Shown here one piece after another: positions 25,805 through 33,823 of a stretch of DNA of 64,000 bases. The notes under the pieces were generated by a model. The model was given only the letters and a program-made list of their open reading frames with translations. It was not told the origin of the DNA and searched no databases. The DNA is from Flammeovirgaceae bacterium UBA2786 (GTDB lineage Bacteria; Bacteroidota; Bacteroidia; Cytophagales; Cyclobacteriaceae), in NCBI GenBank assembly GCA_002352225.1, contig DEIA01000011.1, positions 14,798 through 78,797 of the forward strand, read 5' to 3'. The position numbers were made by a program, and so were the translations under genes. The number at the start of each line of letters is the position of its first letter. Within the stretch, counting starts at the first letter, position 1.

Positions 25805-26201
25805 ACACCACAGTTTGTTTTACACTTTCGGCCAGGCTTAAAGCAACCGGGCAAGTAAGGGCAGCATTCTTCAGCTTTTGTTTCTGTACTTCTGTAGCAA
25901 CTAATGCCGGGTGGGTAAACGTAATTTGTACTTCTGCTATTTTACGCGGGTTACTGGCCATCACTTTAACCACTTCGGTAGTAAGACCTTTTAAAACAAT
26001 TGCTTCGCGTTCGGCAACCATGCCCATAATCGTCATCATGCAACTGCTTAACGCTGCACATACCAGATCGGTAGGGCTAAAAGCTTCGCCTCTGCCATTG
26101 TTATCGGTAGGAGCATCTGTAACTACTAAATTTCCCGATTTTAGATGTTTTGCCTGTGTGCGCAGGTTACCCAGGTATTCAACTGTAGCCATATTTGCCA
26201 T
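25794..26201 (-). CDS. OsmC-family peroxiredoxin-like protein
   Basis: 135 residues. OsmC/Ohr proteins reduce organic hydroperoxides with two cysteines; here C54 (AALSSCMMTIMG) and C117 (AALTCPVALSL) take those places. The N-terminal GRGEAFSPTDLVCAALSSC is the family signature. This subfamily (YhfA/OsmC-like) often uses low-molecular-weight thiols. The neighbouring ytxJ and the bacillithiol gene bshC suggest a shared thiol-redox theme, although the two genes converge. Confidence 0.92.
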   Translation of the reverse strand: MANMATVEYLGNLRTQAKHLKSGNLVVTDAPTDNNGRGEAFSPTDLVCAALSSCMMTIMGMVAEREAIVLKGLTTEVVKVMASNPRKIAEVQITFTHPALVATEVQKQKLKNAALTCPVALSLAESVKQTVVFNF

Positions 26202-26270
26202 AACAACTCTATTTTTTCTGCGTTAGTTAGTTTACTTTTAATTCTTCGAAAGGAACGAAATACCGGTGGT

Positions 26271-27008
26271 ATGAAGCAAGTTTTAAATCTGGTTCTGGTT
26301 AGTTTGTTGGGGCTCTCAATACATGCTGTGCAAGCCCAAACACAAGACAGCTATGAATATAATTCGGAATTTACCTGGGGGATAAATAAAAACTCAGCCG
26401 GTGGATTTATTGGCGGGCTTGTATTTAAAAAGGCAAGAAAACTTAACACCAACATGCTCGAGACGTATGGTCTGGAGATTATGAATGTTAAACATCCGCA
26501 GGAAGTAAGACATAGCTCCGTTTATACCGGTAATTTTTTCATTTACGGTAAGAGTAATTACTTGTATACCTTCCGGTTTCAATACGGCCGCGATCTTATA
26601 TTATTTTCAAAAGCACCACAGCAAGGTGTAGAGATAAAAGCCGTTTTTGCGGCCGGCCCCAGTTTAGGCATTGTTGCCCCCTATTACATTGAAAGAACTG
26701 TGGATAATAGCATTTGGACTTCCAGGCGCGAACAGTATAACCCATCAAATCCCGATCATGCTTATTCTAATATCCTGGGAACGGGAAATCTTTTTGAGGG
26801 TATTAGCGATTCCAAAATACAATTAGGCGGCAACATTAAGGCAGCTATTAATTTCGAATTAGGTTTTTTAAAATCGCAGGTTACGGGCTTTGAAGTGGGC
26901 GTTTTGGTAGATTCTTACTTTAAAAAGGTTGAATTAATGCCCTCGTCCGAGAACAAAGCCATATTCCCTACAGTGTTTTTCACAATGTTCTACGGCAACC
27001 GTAAATAA
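26271..27008 (+). CDS. Hypothetical outer-membrane beta-barrel protein
   Basis: 245 residues from the ATG at 26271, which starts a clear signal peptide (KQVLNLVLVSLLGLSIHAVQA, then QTQD). The rest is beta-rich with repeated aromatic strands (YLYTFRFQYGRDLILF; FPTVFFTMFYGNRK at the C-terminus), fitting a small outer-membrane barrel. I recall similar uncharacterised proteins in Cytophagales but no named family. It precedes tonB on the same strand by about 95 bases. Confidence 0.65.
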   Translation: MKQVLNLVLVSLLGLSIHAVQAQTQDSYEYNSEFTWGINKNSAGGFIGGLVFKKARKLNTNMLETYGLEIMNVKHPQEVRHSSVYTGNFFIYGKSNYLYTFRFQYGRDLILFSKAPQQGVEIKAVFAAGPSLGIVAPYYIERTVDNSIWTSRREQYNPSNPDHAYSNILGTGNLFEGISDSKIQLGGNIKAAINFELGFLKSQVTGFEVGVLVDSYFKKVELMPSSENKAIFPTVFFTMFYGNRK

Positions 27009-27066
27009 TTTCGCTAAAAAATTCTGGATTTTCCGTGACTGGCCTGCGTCAAGTGTATTCTATTGT

Positions 27067-27074
27067 TATATTTG
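27067..27074 (+). promoter_or_regulatory. Putative -7 element of the tonB-type gene
   Basis: TATATTTG matches TAnnTTTG exactly, 29 bases before the ATG at 27103. No convincing -33 element is seen, so it is a weak call. Confidence 0.35.
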
Positions 27075-27102
27075 AAATTCCTAAACTGTAAAGATTTCGT
27101 GT

Positions 27103-27777
27103 ATGGAAGCTAAAAAGACCGATAAAGCCGATTTGACCAAAAAAACGTCCTTTTTCTTTAGTATTGGACTGTTGGTAACGCTTGGCATTACTTTCATGGC
27201 CTTTGAATGGAAAAGCTATGATGACAACCTGGTAGATCTTCAGGGTAAAAGCACAAACGTGTTTGAAGAACTTATAGAGGTACCTCCTACCGAGCAGCCA
27301 CCTCCACCCGCCCCAATCATTCAGCAGCCTCAAATTGTTGAGGTGCCCGATGAAGAAGAAATCAAAGAAGATATTCAACTTAAATTTGACGTGGAAGTAA
27401 CCGAAGAAACGAAAGTAGAGGAGGTTATTGTTGCGCCCGTTGAAGAAAAGGAAGATGTAGATCAAATCTTTAGCGTAGTAGAAGAAACTGCTGAACCTAA
27501 AGGTGGCATGCCTGCCTTCTACAAATATATAAGTGAGAAAATGAAGTATCCGGCTCAAGCCCGCAGGATGGGTGTTGAAGGACGTGTATTCGTGGAGTTT
27601 GTTGTTAATCGCGATGGTTCTATTGTAGATGTAAAGTTTATTAAAGGGATTGGAGCAGGTTGCGATGAGGAAGCCGTGCGCGTGGTACAAAGTGCGCCTG
27701 CCTGGAAACCAGGTAAGCAAAGAGGAAAACCTGTACGTCAGAAAATGGTTATTCCAATCATTTTCAAACTAGGTTAA
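27103..27777 (+). CDS. TonB-family energy transducer
   Basis: 224 residues. There is a cytoplasmic Lys-rich N-terminus, one membrane anchor at about residues 16-35 (FFFSIGLLVTLGITFMAFEW), then a Pro-rich and Glu-rich periplasmic spacer (VPPTEQPPPPAPIIQQ). The C-terminal TonB domain runs from about residue 140 (GGMPAFYKYISEKMKYPAQA, VEGRVFVEFVVNRDGS, GCDEEAVRVV, APAWKPGKQRGKPVRQK). It couples proton-motive force to outer-membrane receptors. ExbB/ExbD are not adjacent. A strong terminator follows. Confidence 0.93.
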   Translation: MEAKKTDKADLTKKTSFFFSIGLLVTLGITFMAFEWKSYDDNLVDLQGKSTNVFEELIEVPPTEQPPPPAPIIQQPQIVEVPDEEEIKEDIQLKFDVEVTEETKVEEVIVAPVEEKEDVDQIFSVVEETAEPKGGMPAFYKYISEKMKYPAQARRMGVEGRVFVEFVVNRDGSIVDVKFIKGIGAGCDEEAVRVVQSAPAWKPGKQRGKPVRQKMVIPIIFKLG

Positions 27778-27788
27778 TTCTTGAAATA

Positions 27789-27830
27789 AAAAAAACGAAG
27801 AGCCCGGGCCAACACCCGGGTTTTTTGTTT
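27789..27830. terminator. Bidirectional intrinsic terminator
   Basis: An A-run precedes GAGCCCGGG, then a short loop, then CCCGGG and TTTTTTG. The CCCGGG arms pair perfectly and the flanking A and T runs extend the stem, so it can act on both strands. It lies between convergent tonB (plus) and chrA (minus). Confidence 0.85.
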
Positions 27831-27843
27831 TATGTGGCTCCGG

Positions 27844-29055
27844 TTACATAACAAACCCGCACCCGAGCCCGATGATAATTATCACCCAGGAAGGAATTTT
27901 AGTAAAGGCTACAAACAGAAAAGTAACTACTGCAAACCCAATATTAGTAAGAATAGCTGAAGTGCTCTGATCCATTACCAGCGGTTGAAATAACAACACT
28001 GCAGCGGCCACAACAAGACCTGCGTTGGCCGCATTAATTCCCTCAAGCGAGGCCCGTATTGGCCTGAATTTTTTCAAACTCTCCCAGATGCGAATCATAA
28101 AAAAAATCAAAAATGTACCTGGTAAAAAAATTCCTGCAGCAGACATAATGGCTCCAATCACCTCACCGGCAATACCATAATCGCGCATTGCCAGCGCTCC
28201 TATATACGAACTAAATGAAAACACCGGGCCAGGCAACCCCTGTACAAATGCATAGCCCGAAAGAAATTCTTCAGAGGTGAGGTATTGTTTGGGTGCATAC
28301 TGTACAAACTCTGTGTACAACATAGGTGTGAGCACCTGGCCCCCGCCAAAAATCAAACTCCCGTTACGGTAAAAATTTTCAAATAAGCGAATAGGTAAAA
28401 ATTCGGGAATTGATTTAGTCGCTGCTCCCAGCAAAGCAGCAAAAATTAATACCCCCGCCCATAAGAAAAAGTTAGCCCACGATACATCAAATTTTTGCTT
28501 CTTCTGGCGTGGATGGGCTTTGTAATTAAGTGCTGTAACTAAACCCGCTACTAACAAAATGAGTGGGAACACCACTGGCGATTTACTGAAATATGTGGCC
28601 ACACCAGCTAAAATCATTATTATCAGCCCTCGTTTTGTAGTTACTGTTTTTAAACTAATGGCATATGCTGCATACGCAACAAACCCAACTGCCATGGGTT
28701 GAATAAATCGTGTGAACTCAAGCGATGCATTTTTATTGGCAAAACTATTGATAAGAATACCGCCTATTGTCATAATAGCCACCGAGGGCAACATCCAAAT
28801 CAAGAGTGTAAGGTACGCCAGTTTTGCGCCTCCTAACCGGTAACCAATAGCAGAAAGGGTTTGTGTTGAACTTGGACCCGGCACCACCTGGCACAATGCA
28901 TTTAACTCTATCAACTCATTTTCAGAAATGTAGTTGCGCTTTTGTACTAACACATTCTGAAAGTGTGCAATGTGTGCCTGCGGCCCGCCAAAACAAGTAA
29001 CCGATAACAGGAATACGTCTTTTAGAAACTCGCTATACCGTATTCTTTGTTTCAC
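27844..29055 (-). CDS. chrA: Chromate transporter, two-domain ChrA type
   Basis: 403 residues from a GTG start, with about ten to twelve membrane segments in two homologous CHR halves. The N-terminal half has SVTCFGGPQAHIAHFQN and LCQVVPGPSSTQTLSAIGY; the second has GSLIFGGGQVLTPMLYTE and FVQGLPGPVFSFSSYIGA. These paired motifs define the CHR family of chromate exporters, where chromate enters by sulfate mimicry. It lies seven bases after the oxygenase gene, so the two are likely cotranscribed. Confidence 0.92.
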   Translation of the reverse strand: MKQRIRYSEFLKDVFLLSVTCFGGPQAHIAHFQNVLVQKRNYISENELIELNALCQVVPGPSSTQTLSAIGYRLGGAKLAYLTLLIWMLPSVAIMTIGGILINSFANKNASLEFTRFIQPMAVGFVAYAAYAISLKTVTTKRGLIIMILAGVATYFSKSPVVFPLILLVAGLVTALNYKAHPRQKKQKFDVSWANFFLWAGVLIFAALLGAATKSIPEFLPIRLFENFYRNGSLIFGGGQVLTPMLYTEFVQYAPKQYLTSEEFLSGYAFVQGLPGPVFSFSSYIGALAMRDYGIAGEVIGAIMSAAGIFLPGTFLIFFMIRIWESLKKFRPIRASLEGINAANAGLVVAAAVLLFQPLVMDQSTSAILTNIGFAVVTFLFVAFTKIPSWVIIIIGLGCGFVM

Positions 29056-29061
29056 GGTGGC

Positions 29062-30033
29062 TTACTTTTTTAAACCAATTTCGCGAAGCCGCTGATTTAA
29101 AAATGCTCCGGCCGTTATATTGTCCCAGAGCTTTGGGTGCTGAGCATCTACACAAGAAGGTAATGCTGTTAAATCCATTTCCGATCGTGGATGCATGAAG
29201 AAAGGAATGGAATACCGTGGGGTATTCATTAAATGCCTTGGCGGGTTTACCACGCGGTGAATAGTTGATTTCAATTTTTTATTAGTAAGCCGTTCAAGCA
29301 TATCGCCAACATTAACAACTAACTGTTCGGGTAAAGCCGTTATCGGAATCCATTTTCCATCTCTCCGCAACACTTGCAATCCATCGGCACTAGCCCCCAT
29401 TAATAAGGTTATTAAGTTAATATCACCATGTTCGGCTGCCCGCACAGCATCTTCGGGTACGGAATCCGGATCTTCTATAGGGAAGTAATGAATAGGCCTA
29501 AGAATGCTATTACCATGATGTACTTTGTTATCAAAATAATCTTCCGGAAGGTTTAAATACAGTGCGATTGCCTTAAGCATCTGCACTCCTGTTTTTTCTA
29601 AGCGTTTATATACATCAAGTGCTATTTCTTTAAACTCAGGAAGTTCTGTGGGCCATACATTATCTGGATATTCTTTCTTTATTGGGTCGTTATCCAGCAC
29701 TTCTTGTCCTACATGATAAAACTCCTTAAGATCGCCTGTGTTTCTTCCTTTGGCATGCTCTTTCCCCTTGCCAATATAACCCCGCTGTCCGGCCAGGCCC
29801 GGTATTTCATATTTCTGCTTAACGGAATCGGGTAACGCATAAAACTTCTTTATAACGCTGTACAGGTTAGCGGAAAGTTCATCGGTGAGATAATGATTTT
29901 TAATTGCTACAAAACCAATATTGTTGTAGGCACTGCCCAATTGTTCAACAAATTTTGCTTTGCGTTGCGTATCGCCATCGGTAAAATCAGCCAGATCCAG
30001 CGAAGGTATTACATCAAACAACATATCAGCCAT
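29062..30033 (-). CDS. 2-oxoglutarate/Fe(II) oxygenase, isopenicillin N synthase family
   Basis: 323 residues. There is an N-terminal DIOX_N domain (VIPSLDLADFTDGDTQRKAK) and a C-terminal 2OG-FeII_Oxy jelly roll. The iron ligands are the His and Asp of EHGDINLITLL and the His of STIHRVVNP; RYSIPFFMHP provides the 2-oxoglutarate-binding Arg and Ser. Members hydroxylate or desaturate many small molecules; the substrate cannot be inferred. No peptide synthetase is near, so beta-lactam synthesis is not implied. Cotranscribed with chrA. Confidence 0.9.
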   Translation of the reverse strand: MADMLFDVIPSLDLADFTDGDTQRKAKFVEQLGSAYNNIGFVAIKNHYLTDELSANLYSVIKKFYALPDSVKQKYEIPGLAGQRGYIGKGKEHAKGRNTGDLKEFYHVGQEVLDNDPIKKEYPDNVWPTELPEFKEIALDVYKRLEKTGVQMLKAIALYLNLPEDYFDNKVHHGNSILRPIHYFPIEDPDSVPEDAVRAAEHGDINLITLLMGASADGLQVLRRDGKWIPITALPEQLVVNVGDMLERLTNKKLKSTIHRVVNPPRHLMNTPRYSIPFFMHPRSEMDLTALPSCVDAQHPKLWDNITAGAFLNQRLREIGLKK

Positions 30034-30144
30034 AGGTAATAAATTAGGATTACAAGCTAATTATTTTCGGTAAATTTACCCACATGCCAAAAATTCGGGC
30101 ATGATATTGGTCAGATTTACCGAAACACAAAACTCAACTGTATT

Positions 30145-30843
30145 ATGGAAACTATCAATAGAAGAAAGTTTGTAAAACAGACTATTACTGCTGCTGCCGC
30201 TCTGGCAGTACCTGCTTCAGTTTTTGCCCATGAAACAAGGGCTGCGCTTCAGTTTACACAGGTGGTCTTACCCTATGCCGCAAATGCGCTGGAACCTAAT
30301 ATTGATGCGCTTACTATGGAAATCCATTACGGCAAGCATCATGCCGCTTATATCAAAAATGTAAACGATGCCATTGCTGCCGAGAATATTCCCTATTCCA
30401 CAGAGAAAGATTTTTTTGCCAATGCTTCAAAACTTTCTGCGAAAGCAAAAAATAATGGTGGCGGTGCATGGAACCATAACTTTTTTTGGCAGGTGATGAG
30501 TCCTAATGCCAGTGGCACCCCGTATGGTAAACTGGTAGCAGCATTAGATGGTGCCTTTGGTTCTGTACCTAAGTTTAAAGAACAGTTTACGGCTGCTGCT
30601 ATGAGTCGTTTCGGATCGGGTTGGGCCTGGTTAGTAAAAGATGGTAACACCTTAAAAATAGGTAGTACACCCAATCAAGATAATCCCATGATGGACAGTA
30701 GCGAATTGAAAGGCACTCCTTTATTGGCTTTGGATGTTTGGGAGCATGCTTATTATTTAAAGTACCAGAACAAGCGAAACGAATACGTAGCCAATTGGTG
30801 GAATGTGGTAAACTGGGATGAAGTTGCTAAACGATTGAATTAA
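30145..30843 (+). CDS. Superoxide dismutase (Fe/Mn), Tat-exported
   Basis: 232 residues. The catalytic part is a typical Fe/Mn SOD: EIHYGKHHAAYIKNVN (metal ligand H61), GGGAWNHNFFWQVMSP, GSGWAWLVKDGN and LDVWEHAYYLKYQNKR. Unlike most bacterial SODs it begins with a twin-arginine signal, NRRKFVKQT followed by an Ala-rich hydrophobic stretch and a likely cleavage site after VFAHE. The folded metalloenzyme is therefore probably exported to the periplasm or membrane. A small secreted protein gene follows after seven bases. Confidence 0.93.
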   Translation: METINRRKFVKQTITAAAALAVPASVFAHETRAALQFTQVVLPYAANALEPNIDALTMEIHYGKHHAAYIKNVNDAIAAENIPYSTEKDFFANASKLSAKAKNNGGGAWNHNFFWQVMSPNASGTPYGKLVAALDGAFGSVPKFKEQFTAAAMSRFGSGWAWLVKDGNTLKIGSTPNQDNPMMDSSELKGTPLLALDVWEHAYYLKYQNKRNEYVANWWNVVNWDEVAKRLN

Positions 30844-30850
30844 TCTACAT

Positions 30851-31312
30851 GTGAAAAAAATTCAATTGTTTTTGTTGTTGCTGACTTCAGCCATCTGCCT
30901 GAATGCACAAAACCGGCAGGAAATTAAGATGTACAAAACGTTTGGTGGTGCCCGATTTGAAATGGACTCGCTTGTATTAAGTCCAAAACAAGTTTTGCAG
31001 ATTTTAAATACTGAACCTCTTGCATTCGAAAAATTTAAAAAAGCAAAAGCCAATTACAATGCCGCAGGTGTATTGGGTTTTGCTGGTGGGGTTCTTATTG
31101 GGTTGCCTTTAGGAACGATGATTGGGGGAGGTAATCCGGAATGGGGGTTGGCTGTGGGGGGTGGTGTATTAATTTTGGGGTCATTATCGCTAACCCGTGT
31201 ATTCAGAAGTCATGCGTTTGAAGCCATTGAACTATACAACGGAAAAACAGCACGCCTAAAACCACAGTTTCAATTTTACGGAACCGGGGCTCGTTTAGTG
31301 ATGCGGTTTTAA
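30851..31312 (+). CDS. Hypothetical secreted/membrane protein
   Basis: 153 residues from a GTG start, with a signal peptide (KKIQLFLLLLTSAICLNAQ). The middle has a Gly-rich hydrophobic stretch (residues about 72-115, AAGVLGFAGGVLIGLPLGTM and on) that would make one or two membrane passes. I recognise no family. It follows the SOD gene by seven bases and may share its transcript. The stop overlaps the convergent ribD by 18 bases. Confidence 0.6.
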   Translation: MKKIQLFLLLLTSAICLNAQNRQEIKMYKTFGGARFEMDSLVLSPKQVLQILNTEPLAFEKFKKAKANYNAAGVLGFAGGVLIGLPLGTMIGGGNPEWGLAVGGGVLILGSLSLTRVFRSHAFEAIELYNGKTARLKPQFQFYGTGARLVMRF

Positions 31313-32338
31313 AATTTCCGGAGAATAAACACGGAGTATATCAGTTTCAATTTTTTCTTCTGCTACAAGTAAACCAGTAAATGCCGGTGCTGCTATACCT
31401 GAATAAAATTGACGCGATGAAGTAAAGACACGGGCCTCATCCCACAATCCCTGATTGATAAATAACGATAAGGTAGTGCTACCCCCTTCTACCATTACAG
31501 ATTGAATTCCGATAGATACAAGGTGTTCCAAAAGTGACTCCAGAAAATTATTTTCTGGCAATCGAATTAATAGCAAATCAGGATGCTCCTCATGTTTCAA
31601 TACATTGTAACAAATGGTTTTAACCGATCCATCAAATAGTGAAAGCGTATCAGGCAAACGCAAGAATCGGTCAATCACTAACCGCACAGGATTACGGCCC
31701 GACCAATGGCGCACAGTTAACACCGGGTTATCGTGTGCTGCTGTTTTTGTACCAATTAAAACCGCATCTTCTTCGCTACGCCATTTATGTACTACCTGCC
31801 GCGACTGCTCATTGCTGATCCACTTCGATTCGTAATTGGTGCGTGCGATAAAGCCATCGAGCGTTTGAGCCCACTTCAACATGATGTAGGGCCGTTGCTT
31901 TTCGTGAAATGTAAAAAATCGTTTATTCAGCTCTCGTCCCTCATGTTCTACTACTCCTTGTGCCACCTCAATGCCGGCTGCCTTTAGTTTAGCTATACCT
32001 TTCCCTCCCACCAGGGTATTCGTGTCTGTATTCGCAATTACTACTTTACCTACTTTATGCTGAATCAATAAATCGGCACAAGGGGGCGTTTTACCAACGT
32101 GTGCACAAGGTTCAAGATTAACGTAAACTGTACTTCCGGCAAGGTGATTTTTATCGGCCACACTATTTACCGCATTTGCTTCTGCATGAAGGCCGCCAAA
32201 TTGCTTGTGCCAGCCTTCGCCAATTATTTTTCCGTCTTTCACAATTACACAACCTACTAATGGGTTGGGACTAACAGAACCCATACCCTGTCTGGCCAGT
32301 TCAAAACATCGGTGTATATAGTGTTGATCGGTGAGCAT
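31295..32338 (-). CDS. ribD: Bifunctional riboflavin biosynthesis deaminase/reductase RibD
   Basis: 347 residues. The N-terminal deaminase (residues 1-145) has zinc site H51-A-E53 and PCAHVGKTPPC with C78 and C87. The C-terminal reductase (about 150-347) has MLKWAQTLDGFIA and EGGSTTLSLFINQGLWDEAR. It performs the second and third steps of riboflavin synthesis from GTP. Other rib genes are not adjacent. Divergent from prmC; the two start codons are about 35 bases apart. Confidence 0.96.
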   Translation of the reverse strand: MLTDQHYIHRCFELARQGMGSVSPNPLVGCVIVKDGKIIGEGWHKQFGGLHAEANAVNSVADKNHLAGSTVYVNLEPCAHVGKTPPCADLLIQHKVGKVVIANTDTNTLVGGKGIAKLKAAGIEVAQGVVEHEGRELNKRFFTFHEKQRPYIMLKWAQTLDGFIARTNYESKWISNEQSRQVVHKWRSEEDAVLIGTKTAAHDNPVLTVRHWSGRNPVRLVIDRFLRLPDTLSLFDGSVKTICYNVLKHEEHPDLLLIRLPENNFLESLLEHLVSIGIQSVMVEGGSTTLSLFINQGLWDEARVFTSSRQFYSGIAAPAFTGLLVAEEKIETDILRVYSPEILKPHH

Positions 32339-32372
32339 AGAAATTACTTACCTTGCAAAGATCAATTTCGGC

Positions 32373-33212
32373 ATGACCAATTCCAAAGAACTTTTCAGCG
32401 AAGTAGTAAGGCGTATTAACCTGCCCGAAGCCAAAGCAGAAATTGAAAGCATTGCCCTCCTGTTGTTGGAAAAGAAGTGGAATATTAATCGTACGGATAT
32501 TCTGGCTCAAAAGCCCATACAGCTAGAGTGGAATGAAATTGACTCTTATATTCAACGAATCAATACGCACGAACCTATACAATATATCTTAGGTGAAACA
32601 GATTTTTATGGAAGATCTTTTCGGGTTAATTCTTCCGTGTTGATACCCCGACCCGAAACAGAATTGTTGGTTCAGGAAATTATACACCACAGCAAACCGG
32701 GTGCTAACCCTTTAGCTATGCTCGATATTGGTACCGGTAGTGGCTGCATTGCTATCTCGCTTGCATTGGAGTTGAAATGTACAATGAAGGCCATTGATGT
32801 AAGTTCGGTTGCACTTGCTGTTGCCCGGGAAAATGCCACCCGGCTGAAAGCAAATGTTCATTTTATGGAATCTGATATTTTAAGTGATCCGCTTACAGAA
32901 AAGTTTGATGTGATAGTAAGTAACCCGCCATACATCTCGCAACACGAAAAACAAAGTATAAAATCTAATGTACTGAAATACGAACCGCACACGGCATTAT
33001 TTCCAGCCGGTGATGACCCGCTTTTGTTTTATCGTGTAATTGCAGCGCAGGCAAAAGACACATTAAACCCGAATGGCTCGTTGTGGTTTGAGATTAATGA
33101 GCACCATGGAAAAGAGATTTGTGAGATTATGTACTCTGCCGGGTTTGGGACTGTGGAATTACTTAAAGATTGGAGCGGAAAGGATAGAGTAGTATGGGGA
33201 AAGATTATTTGA
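32373..33212 (+). CDS. prmC: Peptide chain release factor N5-glutamine methyltransferase
   Basis: 279 residues from the ATG at 32373; an upstream ATG at 32331 would overlap the ribD start and adds no family sequence. PrmC methylates the Gln of the GGQ motif in RF1 and RF2. Motifs: helical N-terminal domain, the linker VLIPRPETE, SAM-binding LDIGTGSGCIAISLAL, and the catalytic NPPY at residues 184-187. Full length. Confidence 0.96.
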   Translation: MTNSKELFSEVVRRINLPEAKAEIESIALLLLEKKWNINRTDILAQKPIQLEWNEIDSYIQRINTHEPIQYILGETDFYGRSFRVNSSVLIPRPETELLVQEIIHHSKPGANPLAMLDIGTGSGCIAISLALELKCTMKAIDVSSVALAVARENATRLKANVHFMESDILSDPLTEKFDVIVSNPPYISQHEKQSIKSNVLKYEPHTALFPAGDDPLLFYRVIAAQAKDTLNPNGSLWFEINEHHGKEICEIMYSAGFGTVELLKDWSGKDRVVWGKII

Positions 33213-33238
33213 TTTGATCTAATAAAATTTTCCATTGG

Positions 33239-33823
33239 CTAATTCAACCATTCTCCCACCCAAAAAGATTGTTCTCCCTGCAGAGTCAATATCCCATCCT
33301 GTTTCGCAACTAGTTTTCCATTTACCAATTGTGGTATTTTTGTGTGAACGTTTTCGGGTAAAACAAAAAGCATTGTTCCGGCTGCTATCCATTTTTCAAA
33401 CCGACCGGATTTAATACGACTCCAACGTTTACTCTCAAAGAACGCTTCCACATCACCGGTAAACTCCTCCAGTGTGCTTAATGTGTTTTCATCTGATGCC
33501 AGTACGTTCATGGCAGGAATGTGCCGGGCCGCCAGAATTTCTATTGCCTTGCTTAAAGGAATTTCATTTATACTAAATGAAACTATTTCAATTGGGTATT
33601 GATCTTTCGTTCGGTCAATCCAAATTTCCTCCTCGCCCGCAGGCACCAGCACTACATCTATTTTAATTCCCCACCCCACTACTATTTCTATTTGTGAATG
33701 TAAAACAACAATAATGGGCATCCATTCTAAAAGCTCCTGTACTCTTTCAAGGGGAATGGCGTGCGCATTCAGAATAACTAATGCGGGTTCCTGATTTTCG
33801 CGTACAATGTGGTGGCTGGACAT
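33239..33823 (-). CDS. Thiamine pyrophosphokinase-like protein lacking catalytic motifs
   Basis: 194 residues. The start SSHHIVRENQEPALVI and the C-terminal FEKWIAAGTMLFVLPENV with a final DGILTLQG match, as I recall them, Bacteroidota thiamine pyrophosphokinases. However, where these enzymes carry the ATP/Mg motif of GDFDS type, this protein reads VLVPAGEEEIW. Where they have a TDLEKA segment it has IPLSKA. It is also shorter. It is probably a catalytically inactive or repurposed relative. It is last in the amidoligase operon, overlapping the upstream stop by one base, so it should be made with those enzymes. Confidence 0.6.
   Translation of the reverse strand: MSSHHIVRENQEPALVILNAHAIPLERVQELLEWMPIIVVLHSQIEIVVGWGIKIDVVLVPAGEEEIWIDRTKDQYPIEIVSFSINEIPLSKAIEILAARHIPAMNVLASDENTLSTLEEFTGDVEAFFESKRWSRIKSGRFEKWIAAGTMLFVLPENVHTKIPQLVNGKLVAKQDGILTLQGEQSFWVGEWLN

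Noticed and set aside
29062..30033. Isopenicillin N synthase-like gene as a sign of beta-lactam synthesis
   Set aside because: The fold is a large general oxygenase family, and no peptide synthetase or acyltransferase is nearby. It pairs with chrA instead.
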